From a bacterium (GTDB lineage Archaea > Nanobdellota > Nanobdellia > SCGC-AAA011-G17 > GW2011-AR17), in NCBI GenBank assembly GCA_030697685.1, contig JAUYPF010000035.1, forward strand, positions 1 to 53,456: a stretch of DNA of 53,456 nt. The letters are read 5' to 3'. Made by a program: the position numbers and the translations under genes. Positions 9,624 to 17,575 of the stretch are shown here, piece after piece. Each line of letters starts with the position of its first letter. Position 1 is the stretch's first letter. The notes under the pieces were generated by a model, which did not search any database, had not been told where the DNA came from, and saw only the letters and a program-made list of their open reading frames with translations.

Positions 9624-10247
9624 ATGGCATCAAGAGTAGAAGAATTATCCAGAGCAGCAAAAAAACTCTCTCCAGAGGATAGAGAAAGGTTAGCAAGAGA
9701 ACTAACAAGAACACTAACACAAAAAGTATCTCAAGCATTTAATTGGACAAGAGACCCTTTTACTGTGGCAGAAGATCTTTGCGGCGCTGTTCTAAAAAGC
9801 AACATACTCTCTGAAGAAGAATATAGAATCACAGATGTTCGTGCTTGGAGAGAAATGGATGCAAAAAGAGCAGGGATATATGATATTGTTCATAGAGAAG
9901 CAGGAACAATACATGCATTTCCTTTGAGAAGATACAAGCCAAGAGCTGAAAACGAAGAAAAAGCCCAGCCATATCACATTTTGTCTATCATTACAAATTC
10001 CCCTGCATATCCAATAGGTCTTATAACACTAAATGGAATAGTATTAGGAAAAGAAAGAATTTCTGCAACAGATATTTGGGAGAGATTAAATATTCCAGAA
10101 AGTGACATCATGAACATTCCATTTTCAGAAAGAGTAAAGATAGAACTACCAGATCTAAGAACACAAAACCTAAGAAGTACATATGAACTAAAAGAATTCT
10201 CTAATCTGAAAGTAAAAGGATATAAGATCACTTTACATTCTCTATAA
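9624..10247 (+). CDS. Unknown protein, fifth gene of cluster
   Basis: A 207-residue protein. The N-terminal 40 residues are a basic amphipathic helix pair (LSPEDRERLARELTRTLTQ). The rest is mixed alpha/beta with a hydrophobic core strand pair (YPIGLITLNGIVLG). ATG 9624 has a good Shine-Dalgarno (AGAGGAGAA, 9606-9614), unlike the coupled starts upstream, so this gene can be translated independently while still sharing the transcript. No family recognised. Confidence 0.65.
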   Translation: MASRVEELSRAAKKLSPEDRERLARELTRTLTQKVSQAFNWTRDPFTVAEDLCGAVLKSNILSEEEYRITDVRAWREMDAKRAGIYDIVHREAGTIHAFPLRRYKPRAENEEKAQPYHILSIITNSPAYPIGLITLNGIVLGKERISATDIWERLNIPESDIMNIPFSERVKIELPDLRTQNLRSTYELKEFSNLKVKGYKITLHSL

Positions 10248-10334
10248 ATATCCAATATTGTAACCCCTTATAAGCAATAGAAATAACAAAATTAAATACA
10301 AAAGCATTTAAACAATAACTAAAATTTTACAGCT

Positions 10335-10745
10335 ATGCCATTAGAAGCAAAAGTAGACGGTAAAGCAATAGAATATACACCCAGTCCTATACAAACACTT
10401 TTTGAACGCCTTAGTTATAATCCTGAAAGAAATTTCTATACCAGAAGATTAGAAAATAATACTTTAGTAAGAATTTCTCCATCATATTATCACAGAGATA
10501 TATTCAAATATAAAGCTACAATATCTAATGATCTAAGAAATATTGGTGTAAGACTTTCAGAACCTCTTAGAGAATATTTAACAATTCATACCCAAAAAGA
10601 AAAAGAAATTATTGTTGAAAGAGATATGAAAAAAGGAAGTATACTTGTCAAACAAAACATCAAAAAAGAGAGATTCACAAGTAGAAGAATTTTTACATTT
10701 GATGATGATGTTGAATTAGAAAGATATGTGAGAGGTTTACTTTAA
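10335..10745 (+). CDS. Small unknown basic protein
   Basis: A 136-residue, beta-rich, basic protein (many Arg/Lys/Tyr; TRRLENNTLVRISPSYYHRD). ATG 10335 lies about 26 nt after a TTTAAA box at 10309-10314, so this gene probably has its own leaderless promoter. It is the first of a two-gene pair: its stop is separated from the next ATG by one base. No family recognised. It may be an accessory gene of the upstream cluster or simply its neighbour. Confidence 0.6.
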   Translation: MPLEAKVDGKAIEYTPSPIQTLFERLSYNPERNFYTRRLENNTLVRISPSYYHRDIFKYKATISNDLRNIGVRLSEPLREYLTIHTQKEKEIIVERDMKKGSILVKQNIKKERFTSRRIFTFDDDVELERYVRGLL

Positions 10746-10746
10746 C

Positions 10747-11100
10747 ATGTATCCATTCAGAGACGCTATTTTAGAAACAATAAACGAACAAAAAAGTGGT
10801 ATTCTCTTTGGCCTAGCAACAATAGGAATAAGCGCAGCTTTAGGGGCATATTTATTCCCAAGAGAAGTCTCTAATATTGGAATTTATGATAAAGATCTTG
10901 ATGGATATGTTGATGTTATAGAAGATAAAAATTGGAAGATTATTCTCACGAATGATAGTAAAAATCTTATACAAGAAGAGAACAGAGATTTTCTATATAT
11001 CACCTGTTATTACTCTGAAACTATTTCTATGAAGAACATTGGGACAGAATTTGCACAAAGAGTAAGGCCATATTTAGAAGACTGCCTTAAAAAATATTAA
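10747..11100 (+). CDS. Single-span membrane protein with an EF-hand-type loop
   Basis: A 117-residue protein. Residues 17-36 form one hydrophobic helix (GILFGLATIGISAALGAYLF). Just after it is a 12-residue loop that fits the EF-hand/dockerin calcium-binding pattern: D48-x-D50-x-D52-G-x-V-D56-x-x-E59. A globular domain of about 55 residues with one cysteine follows. It starts one base after the previous stop and converges on the radical SAM gene, overlapping its 3' end by 4 nt. Calcium binding outside the membrane is inferred from the loop; no family recognised. Confidence 0.6.
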   Translation: MYPFRDAILETINEQKSGILFGLATIGISAALGAYLFPREVSNIGIYDKDLDGYVDVIEDKNWKIILTNDSKNLIQEENRDFLYITCYYSETISMKNIGTEFAQRVRPYLEDCLKKY

Positions 11101-12266
11101 TTTTTTTCTAAATCAGCAATATCAATCAAAGTTTTTGTATCATAGCCCATAGAATCTAATAAATTACAAGGATGTATGCAATCACAGGCTTTCGTTTTCT
11201 TCCGCATATCATCTGCATCTTGTGATTTCCAAAGCGCAGCAAAATTCATATCAAAATCATTCAAGTTTGCAAAAGGCCGCGTTGGCTCACACACAGAAAC
11301 GCCACCATTTGGATAGATAACACCAAAAGTCTTTCCTGCAGTGCAAGTAACAACCCGTTTTTCAGTTGCAAGCATTTGTATAGAATATTTCCATTTCAAT
11401 TTCTGAAAATTCTGCCATATCTTATCTCTATGTGTTTCAACTTCTTTTAATAACAAAGTATCATATAACTCTTGCAATTTTTCAACTGCTACAGATTCAG
11501 TCTTTCCTACTTCACCATCAAGATGACTAACAACATCTTTTGGAACTCTATAGGTTCCTAAATGCGCACCCCTAAGAATATTAAACTTATGCATGACTTC
11601 AGGAAATTTTGTTTTTATTTCTCCCACAAAAACAGGAAGTAAATCATAATTTGCAGTACAAATAGTTGTCATCACAGAAACTTCTAATTTTTTTGTAGTT
11701 TTTCGTAACTCAAGCAATTGTTTCAAAGTCTCTGAAGCTCTTTGATAACATTTAGGAATTCTTCTGAATTTATCATGCATTTCTTCAGGACCATCTAAAG
11801 AAACCTGCACATGAAAATATAAATCAGGGCACTCCGCAAGAATCTTTTTGGTCATAGCCAAAATTCTTTCAGTAGTCATTCCATTCGTAGGAGTAGTAAT
11901 TCTTCGTGTTCCATTAATTGTATGAAAAGCAATAATAATCTCATCAAGATCTTTTCGTAAATAAGGTTCTCCACCTGTAAGCATAAGCGTTCGCAAAGGA
12001 TGCTTCAAAGTTTTCGCAATTCTTCTCATATCATCTAAACTAAGTTCTGGTTTTCCAGTATTCAATTCTTCCCAATAAAAACAATGATCACATTTTGCAT
12101 TACAATAATTTGTCACATACAAAGTCATATTTATAGGCGTCTGTAATTTCTGCATTTGTACAACTCTAATTTTATTTGCTGCACGAATACCAGCATCACG
12201 CAAAGGCTTTGGTAAAGAACCTAAAGTACGAAAACCAATCTCTTCTATCTTTGTTGCTATAGCCAT
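11097..12266 (-). CDS. Radical SAM enzyme with SPASM-like C-terminus
   Basis: A 389-residue radical SAM protein. The [4Fe-4S]/SAM-binding cysteines are C55-x3-C59-x2-C62 (CNAKCDHC), with the GGE strand LTGGEPYLR at 96-104 contacting the methionine amino group. Later Cys residues (around CTAGKTFG, a CEP turn, and CDCIHPC near the end) fit an auxiliary-cluster SPASM or twitch domain. Such enzymes modify peptides, sugars or cofactors; the substrate is unknown. Its ATG lies inside the 3' end of the glycosyltransferase gene (10-nt overlap), so the two are co-expressed, suggesting a glycan- or lipid-linked substrate. Confidence 0.85.
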   Translation of the reverse strand: MAIATKIEEIGFRTLGSLPKPLRDAGIRAANKIRVVQMQKLQTPINMTLYVTNYCNAKCDHCFYWEELNTGKPELSLDDMRRIAKTLKHPLRTLMLTGGEPYLRKDLDEIIIAFHTINGTRRITTPTNGMTTERILAMTKKILAECPDLYFHVQVSLDGPEEMHDKFRRIPKCYQRASETLKQLLELRKTTKKLEVSVMTTICTANYDLLPVFVGEIKTKFPEVMHKFNILRGAHLGTYRVPKDVVSHLDGEVGKTESVAVEKLQELYDTLLLKEVETHRDKIWQNFQKLKWKYSIQMLATEKRVVTCTAGKTFGVIYPNGGVSVCEPTRPFANLNDFDMNFAALWKSQDADDMRKKTKACDCIHPCNLLDSMGYDTKTLIDIADLEKN

Positions 12267-13252
12267 CTTTTTCTCGTCTCTTTCAAATAATCTTTCCTTT
12301 TAAATCTTATGTACATGGTCTCTGAAAAAAAAGCAAAATTATAGAAGTATGCTTTTACAAGTGAATATGCATAATCCAAACCAACAATCAAAAATTTAGA
12401 AGTGTTACTAGATTCTTGTACTTTCTTCTCTTGTGCAGAAACCCACTTTATCACATCTTTATTATTTTGTTTTAGCTCTCGAAATTTCTTTGGACTAAAT
12501 GCATAATAAACATCAAGAAGAGGTAAAAAAGGAATAAGAACAAAAGGATAATTCTTCAAGAATATTTTTATTCTATTCTTATGAAAAACATAGAACACAC
12601 TCTTTCTTCCTTTATCAGAAACATAATGGTATACTAAACATCTCGAATCAACAACACTCTGCAATCCCATTTGTCTCAATTTATATCCTATTTCTTTATC
12701 CTCACCTGCATACATAATAGAAGTATCAAAGCCACCGCATGCTTCAAGATCTTTTTTTCGCATCATACAATTACACGTTGCAATATAACCACAAGGATAT
12801 AATTGATAATCATCTGTCTCCATAATATAAGTAGATGTTTCACAATTTCCAGTAATTTCTTTCCTTTTTGTAATCACACCATTATCTACTTTATATGCTT
12901 CTCCACCCAAGGCACCAATCTCTGGATGCTCTTGAAGAATCTTTACCATATTTGAAATAACAGAATTATGAACCATTTCAATATCTGAATCAAGAAAATG
13001 CACATAGCTCCCAGTAGAAAGTATCACTCCTTGATTTTTTGCAATACTAACTCCAAGATTTTCTTTATTCCTATGCAAGCGCACAGAAGGAAAAGACTTC
13101 TCCACCAATCCCACAGAACCATCTGTACTTCCATTATCAATAACAATCACTTCAAAGTTTTTATAGTCCTGTTTCTCTACACTCTTCAAAGTTCTTCGTA
13201 AATCTTCTTTCCTATTCCATGAAGCAATAATGACTGAAACGTGAGGAAACAT
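12257..13252 (-). CDS. Family 2 glycosyltransferase
   Basis: A 331-residue GT-A fold transferase. The nucleotide-binding strand is VSVIIASWNRKEDL (5-18), the DNGSTDGS turn is at 39-46, and the metal-binding D-x-D is LDSD (87-90). The GGFDTSIMYAGEDKEIGYKLR segment in the second half is the acceptor-side ED motif region. A hydrophobic stretch near 235-255 (NYPFVLIPFLPLLDVYYAF) may associate with the membrane. This resembles rhamnosyl- or other polysaccharide-building transferases acting at the cytoplasmic face. It is the first gene of a two-gene operon with the radical SAM enzyme. Confidence 0.88.
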   Translation of the reverse strand: MFPHVSVIIASWNRKEDLRRTLKSVEKQDYKNFEVIVIDNGSTDGSVGLVEKSFPSVRLHRNKENLGVSIAKNQGVILSTGSYVHFLDSDIEMVHNSVISNMVKILQEHPEIGALGGEAYKVDNGVITKRKEITGNCETSTYIMETDDYQLYPCGYIATCNCMMRKKDLEACGGFDTSIMYAGEDKEIGYKLRQMGLQSVVDSRCLVYHYVSDKGRKSVFYVFHKNRIKIFLKNYPFVLIPFLPLLDVYYAFSPKKFRELKQNNKDVIKWVSAQEKKVQESSNTSKFLIVGLDYAYSLVKAYFYNFAFFSETMYIRFKRKDYLKETRKRWL

Positions 13253-13306
13253 AAAGAAAAAAAAATAAGAATGTTTAAATAGTTTAGGTATAAAAATTCA
13301 AAAAAT

Positions 13307-13588
13307 ATGGTGCAAACAAAATACCAACTAATTACAGAAAAACCTAAAACCACATCCAATTCAATGGGTATCTTTTATATGGGTAGTATTGGCAGATATA
13401 TGTTGGATTTTAGATAACCTACAATATTTGATGAGTTTAGAGAAGAAAGAATAACCTCAGATTTAGGAAGCACACACTCTAACTTAGAAAATCCAACAAG
13501 AATTCCAGCATATCTCTACCATGGAATAGTCTCTGCAGCACCAATAGCATATGGTATCTACAAAGGACAAGAATATCTTCTACAATAA
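13307..13588 (+). pseudogene. Short ORF interrupted by an in-frame TAA
   Basis: A TATA-like TTTAAATA at 13274-13281 lies about 30 nt before ATG 13307. The frame then reads 36 codons (MVQTKYQLITEKPK...), meets TAA at 13415-13417, and continues open in the same frame for another 56 codons to TAA 13586-13588, ending GIVSAAPIAYGIYKGQEYLLQ. The preserved promoter and frame on both sides suggest a recently inactivated gene of 93 codons. It could also be a genuine 36-residue peptide. The parent family is not recognised. Confidence 0.45.
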
Positions 13589-13620
13589 GCCTTAAATAGA
13601 TTCTATTTATTCCTTTCTCT

Positions 13621-14502
13621 ATGTCCTATATAAAAATGCAAGTATTTGATCTTGGTGGCACCTGGATTCGCGCTGCAAATATTTCTAATGAAGGAAAGTT
13701 TGGTTCAATTATAAAAGAACCTACAGAAGAGGATTTCATAGGGCAAATAAAAAAAATCTCAGGACAACTAACACTTTCAACTGAAGAAAGAAACCATCTC
13801 GATTACATTGTAGTTGCCACACCTGGGCCAGTAAGAGATGGAATGCTTTTATCTGCACCACCATTGGGATTGAAAAACTCTCTTGACCTCAAAAAAGAAT
13901 TAGCTTCTTTGGTAACAGGAAAATCTACAGAAATAATTGTAGAAAATGATTTGAATGCTGCAGTATTAGCAGAACTTCACGAAGGTTATGGTAAACAATG
14001 GAACAATTTTTATTTACTAACTTTAAGCACAGGGATTGGCGCAGGGATTGTACTAAATGGAAAATCAGTAAAAGGTGGAGAATTTGGGCATAGCCCAATA
14101 AACCCATTAGAATATCCAGATCAAAGATGTAGTTGTGGAAGAACAAATTGTTGGAGTGCATACGCAAGTGGAAAAGGAATTGAATCACTCATCAAAAAAA
14201 TATACCCTAAATATGAAACAATAGAAGAAGTTTGTAAAGCCTACAAAAAAGAAGAAGCTGCAAGAACAATTATAAACATTGCAAATAATGCAAATGCACA
14301 AGGTCTAGCAATGATGATAAATGCTTTAGAAGTAGAAGGAATTGTGATCATGGGGTCTCTTGGATTACATCAATATAATCTTCTTATCCCTTCAAATATA
14401 GAAATAGAAGAATATGCAATAAATTCTATTCCAGAAATAGTCAAAACAAAACTTGGAGATACGATTGGCCTTTTAGGAGCATATTATAGAGCAATATCAT
14501 GA
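13621..14502 (+). CDS. ROK-family sugar kinase
   Basis: A 293-residue ASKHA-fold kinase that phosphorylates a hexose or amino sugar with ATP. Visible motifs: phosphate-1 DLGGTWIR (10-17), catalytic Asp in VENDLNAA (D110), adenosine/phosphate-2 STGIGAGIV (136-144), EFGH (154-157), and the ROK zinc site CSCGRTNC (C170, C172, C177). The length is typical for single-domain ROK kinases, with no DNA-binding N-terminus, so it is an enzyme and not a repressor. It is followed by a deacetylase (ATGA overlap) and a glycosyltransferase, which points to amino-sugar or surface-glycan metabolism. Confidence 0.9.
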   Translation: MSYIKMQVFDLGGTWIRAANISNEGKFGSIIKEPTEEDFIGQIKKISGQLTLSTEERNHLDYIVVATPGPVRDGMLLSAPPLGLKNSLDLKKELASLVTGKSTEIIVENDLNAAVLAELHEGYGKQWNNFYLLTLSTGIGAGIVLNGKSVKGGEFGHSPINPLEYPDQRCSCGRTNCWSAYASGKGIESLIKKIYPKYETIEEVCKAYKKEEAARTIINIANNANAQGLAMMINALEVEGIVIMGSLGLHQYNLLIPSNIEIEEYAINSIPEIVKTKLGDTIGLLGAYYRAIS

Positions 14503-15251
14503 ACAAACTTATCATAAACGCAGATGATTTCGGTTACACAAAAGAAGTCAACTTAGGAATTCTTGATGCGCATCGTTTTGGCACAGTAACTTCAGCAACC
14601 ATTATGACAAACCAAAATTTTTTTGATCATGCAATTGGCATCTATCCTAAATCTCTTGGTATTGGAGTTCATCTAAATCTCACCTGGGGAAATTCCTTAT
14701 TCAATGGAAAACCTTTCAATAGATTCAATAAATACAAAATTATTCTGGGTATTATAGATGCAGAATTTGTAGAAAATGAATTTCGCAAACAAATAGAAAA
14801 GCTTCTTGAAGTAGGAATACGCCCAGATCATTTAGACACACATCATCATATGCATGCATTCCAACCAGTGACAAATGCAATTATAAAACTTGCACAAGAA
14901 TATCATATTTATAAAATTCGCTGGCCAAAAGAAAAAGGAAAAAAAATCCTTCTACAAACATCTTATATTAAACAAAAATTTATCAATAATAATCTAAAAA
15001 ATTGCCCAATAAAAACAACAGACCATTTTTATGGTATACTACATACAGGCTCTCCAAAGATGAAACACTTTATCTCTTATCTAAACTTTGAAGGAAGCGC
15101 AGAAATTTGTTGTCATCCAGGAAAAAAATCTTTAGTTCAAGACAAACTCTGGAAAACCAGAGAAAAAGAATTAAATATTCTAACCAATGATATTTTTTTT
15201 AATAAAATAAAAGAAAAAGATATTCAACTCATCACATTCAAGGAGCTTTAA
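14499..15251 (+). CDS. ChbG/YdjC-family carbohydrate deacetylase
   Basis: A 250-residue protein of the ChbG/HpnK (YdjC) family, metal-dependent enzymes that remove N-acetyl groups from sugars or modified glycolipids. Motifs: INADDFG with D9/D10, GIGVHLNLT with H58, and DHLDTHHHMHA with the metal-binding histidines (111-119); a second histidine segment CCHPGK is near residue 206. The start overlaps the ROK kinase stop (ATGA), and the next gene starts 2 nt after this stop, so the three form one operon. The substrate is not determinable from sequence. Confidence 0.88.
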   Translation: MNKLIINADDFGYTKEVNLGILDAHRFGTVTSATIMTNQNFFDHAIGIYPKSLGIGVHLNLTWGNSLFNGKPFNRFNKYKIILGIIDAEFVENEFRKQIEKLLEVGIRPDHLDTHHHMHAFQPVTNAIIKLAQEYHIYKIRWPKEKGKKILLQTSYIKQKFINNNLKNCPIKTTDHFYGILHTGSPKMKHFISYLNFEGSAEICCHPGKKSLVQDKLWKTREKELNILTNDIFFNKIKEKDIQLITFKEL

Positions 15252-15253
15252 AT

Positions 15254-16399
15254 ATGCGTATCGCCATGCCTTGTGAAAATCTCAGTACAAACGTTTACTT
15301 GAGAGCTTATCCATTTGCAAAGCTAATGTCAGAAGATCATGATGTAACAGTTCTTGGTCCCATAGAAAAAAAAGGCCTCTTCCTTCCAATAAAAAATGAT
15401 CTCAGTATCAAATATTCTCCAATACCAAAAAAATACTTCCTCCCATGTTATTTGCAAAATCAAAAAGAAATCTACAAGCAACTTAACGATGCAGAACTCA
15501 TCCACGCATTCAAAGTCACTGCATGGAGCTACCTTCCATCATTACTCCAAAAAATAAAAAATAAAAAGAAAATTGTTCTTGACATAGACGATTGGGAAAG
15601 CCAATATATCCTAGACTACTACCTCAAACCTAACCCAATAAAATTAGCACAATTCACTTTCGTTGATGCATACACGCCAGAGTCTTATTTTATAAAAAAA
15701 ATTCTTGAAACACAAATAAAAAAAGCAGACGCAGTAATTACCAGCTCTAAAACTTTACAAAAAATGTTTGGAGGAACGTGGATTCCGACTGGCCCTAATA
15801 CAGACTATTTCAACCCAGAGAATTTTTCAGGAAAAAATATACGAAAAGAATTTCATATTGAAGACAAAACAATTATCCTCTTCATGGGCACACCAAAGAA
15901 ACACAAAGGTGTTGATGAACTCATTCAAGCAGTACAAGAACTAAAAGTGCAGAATGAATCAATCCACTTACTCATTGTAGGTGCAGAAAAAGATAATCCT
16001 TATGTCCAAACATTAAAAACAAATAAAGATATAACTCTAGTAGCTTACAGAGAGCACAAAGAAATGCCAGACTTTCTCGCAGCAGCAGACATAGTCTGCA
16101 TTCCTCACAAAAATAATAAATCTGCAAATGCACAACTTCCTATAAAAATATTCGAACCAATGGCAATGGAAAAACCAGTCATCACCACAGACACCACAGA
16201 CATGAAAGAAATTTTCCAAGACTGTGGCCAAATCATCAAACCTGATTCAGTGCCAGCACTCAAAGAATCTATTCTCACCTATCTCGATGATAAATCCTTA
16301 AGAATCAAGCATGGAAAACAAGCAAGGCAAGAATGTATAGAAAAATATTCATGGAAGATCATGAAAAAGAAAACACAACTAGTATATGATTCACTTTAA
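15254..16399 (+). CDS. GT4-type glycosyltransferase
   Basis: A 381-residue GT-B fold retaining glycosyltransferase. The N-terminal acceptor domain begins MRIAMPCENLSTNVYLRAYP. The C-terminal nucleotide-sugar domain has FMGTPKKHKGVDELI (near 208) followed by LLIVGAEKD. The E-x7-E region is KIFEPMAMEKPVITTD near 300, where the first Glu and the downstream Glu of MEKP bind the donor. It is the third gene of the sugar operon and converges with the DUF1003 gene, overlapping it by 9 nt at the 3' ends. Confidence 0.88.
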   Translation: MRIAMPCENLSTNVYLRAYPFAKLMSEDHDVTVLGPIEKKGLFLPIKNDLSIKYSPIPKKYFLPCYLQNQKEIYKQLNDAELIHAFKVTAWSYLPSLLQKIKNKKKIVLDIDDWESQYILDYYLKPNPIKLAQFTFVDAYTPESYFIKKILETQIKKADAVITSSKTLQKMFGGTWIPTGPNTDYFNPENFSGKNIRKEFHIEDKTIILFMGTPKKHKGVDELIQAVQELKVQNESIHLLIVGAEKDNPYVQTLKTNKDITLVAYREHKEMPDFLAAADIVCIPHKNNKSANAQLPIKIFEPMAMEKPVITTDTTDMKEIFQDCGQIIKPDSVPALKESILTYLDDKSLRIKHGKQARQECIEKYSWKIMKKKTQLVYDSL

Positions 16400-16795
16400 A
16401 TTATTAATTAATTTCTTAATTTCATCTAAATCTTTTTGTATATTTTGTATTTCTCTTTCTGCTTTTCTATTCACATCATAATCATATTTCGCATGTAATC
16501 TATCTCTTTGTGCTTCCCTATTTTGGCTCATAAGAATAATCGGTGCTTGTATAGCCGCAAGCGTAGAAAGAATAAGATTTAATAAAATAAAAGGATAAAT
16601 ATCCCAATGATAAAAATATGCAAAAAAATTCAAGCTCATCCAAATAAAAAGAAATAGAAAAAAGAGAAAGATAAAAGTCCAGCTTCCAGCAAAAGAAGTC
16701 AGCTTATCTGAATATCGTTCACCAAAACTTAATCGATGATGTGGATACTTCTGTAATTTTTTTTTCACCACTTTAAAAGATGCATAGGAGAACAA
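16391..16795 (-). CDS. DUF1003 membrane protein
   Basis: A 134-residue two-helix membrane protein matching the DUF1003 family. The first helix region is GSWTFIFLFFLFLFIWMSLNFF. After a short loop comes the hallmark DxYPFxLLNLxLSTxAAxQAPIIxMSQNR, seen here as DIYPFILLNLILSTLAAI and following. A basic, coiled-coil C-terminal tail (NRKAEREIQNIQKDLDEIKKL) is cytoplasmic. The family's function is unknown. ATG 16793-16795 has a TATA-like TTATAAAT about 10-20 nt upstream. Confidence 0.9.
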   Translation of the reverse strand: MFSYASFKVVKKKLQKYPHHRLSFGERYSDKLTSFAGSWTFIFLFFLFLFIWMSLNFFAYFYHWDIYPFILLNLILSTLAAIQAPIILMSQNREAQRDRLHAKYDYDVNRKAEREIQNIQKDLDEIKKLINNLK

Positions 16796-16820
16796 GCTTA
16801 TAAATATTTCCTACACAAAA

Positions 16821-16835
16821 CCGAAAATCTTCCGG
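16821..16835 (+). promoter_or_regulatory. 15-bp SCGRAAATCTTYCGG element, copy 1
   Basis: CCGAAAATCTTCCGG is an imperfect palindrome ending 47 nt before ATG 16883, just upstream of a TTTTTTAAAA TATA-like box. Near-identical copies sit at the same distance from the start of two VapBC-like operons (30191-30205 and 52399-52413, minus strand). Probably a shared operator or activator site. Confidence 0.5.
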
Positions 16836-16882
16836 AAAAAATGCCTAAAGCTTTTTTAAAACAATATTCCTAAAAAAGTTCT

Positions 16883-17374
16883 ATGAAAAGCATCCAAGAG
16901 AAACAAATAGACGCAGAACAAAAATTTAAAGAATTCTTAGACAAACAAAATATGCCTTATTGGTACATAAACCAAGATATTGAAACCTTTTCACCAGCCT
17001 TAAAAAGACTTCAAGTACAAAGACCAGACTTTTTCATTCTCATTCCTAACTTCGGCTTCATCCTAGTGGATGTGGAACATAATATTCCTTTAGAGAAATA
17101 CAATAAATTCTGTATCTCAGAACCAGAAACATTTCGTTATAACAATCTACAAAAATATTTTAATATGCAAGTATGGTATGCATTTTCTAATGAGAAAATA
17201 CATTATACTACATGGTATTTCATACCTGTTGGAAAAGTTTTAGAACTAAGAAAACAATTTCTGGTAAGAGACAAGCATTATATTTCAGCCCCTATAAATG
17301 CATTCACGCAAATAGCAGGCTCAGAAAAGATTACAAAACTATTCAACAATGAAAATTTCCCACAAACTATATAA
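16883..17374 (+). CDS. Unknown protein, possible PD-(D/E)XK-like nuclease fold
   Basis: A 163-residue protein. The segment RPDFFILIPNFGFILVDVEH (about 47-66) resembles the beta-hairpin core of the PD-(D/E)XK superfamily: Pro-Asp, then a hydrophobic strand and an acidic V-D-V-E. The usual catalytic Lys is replaced by His, so activity is uncertain. An N-terminal helix (QEKQIDAEQKFKEFLDKQ) supplies a possible first Glu. No signal peptide. The promoter carries the 15-bp element shared with two toxin-antitoxin operons, which hints at an accessory or stress-related role. The fold call is low-confidence. Confidence 0.55.
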   Translation: MKSIQEKQIDAEQKFKEFLDKQNMPYWYINQDIETFSPALKRLQVQRPDFFILIPNFGFILVDVEHNIPLEKYNKFCISEPETFRYNNLQKYFNMQVWYAFSNEKIHYTTWYFIPVGKVLELRKQFLVRDKHYISAPINAFTQIAGSEKITKLFNNENFPQTI

Positions 17375-17400
17375 ACAAGAAGAAAATCCAAATTTTCATT

Positions 17401-17505
17401 ATGAAGAGAAGTTCACGAAGATGGAAAAAAAAAGGCCAGATGAGATGGAAATGGCAACGTAAACGAATGCGAAAAGAAAAAGCAAAACGTGCGCAGAAAA
17501 AATAA
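17401..17505 (+). CDS. rpl41e: Ribosomal protein eL41
   Basis: A 34-codon ORF, MKRSSRRWKKKGQMRWKWQR then KRMRKEKAKRAQKK, almost entirely Lys, Arg and Trp. The stretch from Met14 (MRWKWQRKRMRK) matches eL41, the smallest ribosomal protein of archaea and eukaryotes (typically about 25-37 residues: M-R-x-K-W-x-K-K-R-x-R). The first 13 residues may be a genuine extension or untranslated, with the start at 17440. It lies directly before the rRNA operon promoter. No other eL41 copy is seen in the window. Confidence 0.75.
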   Translation: MKRSSRRWKKKGQMRWKWQRKRMRKEKAKRAQKK

Positions 17506-17522
17506 GTCTTCGTAACAAAAGC

Positions 17523-17530
17523 TTTATATA
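17523..17530 (+). promoter_or_regulatory. TATA box of the rRNA operon
   Basis: TTTATATA preceded by AAAAGC. Transcription would begin near 17555, leaving a leader of about 135 nt before the 16S gene. The leader contains a perfect hairpin and the upstream half of the 16S processing stem. Confidence 0.65.
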
Positions 17531-17575
17531 GAGCCTCTTTTTAAAAGAGCATGTGATTCATTTCACGATGATGAG

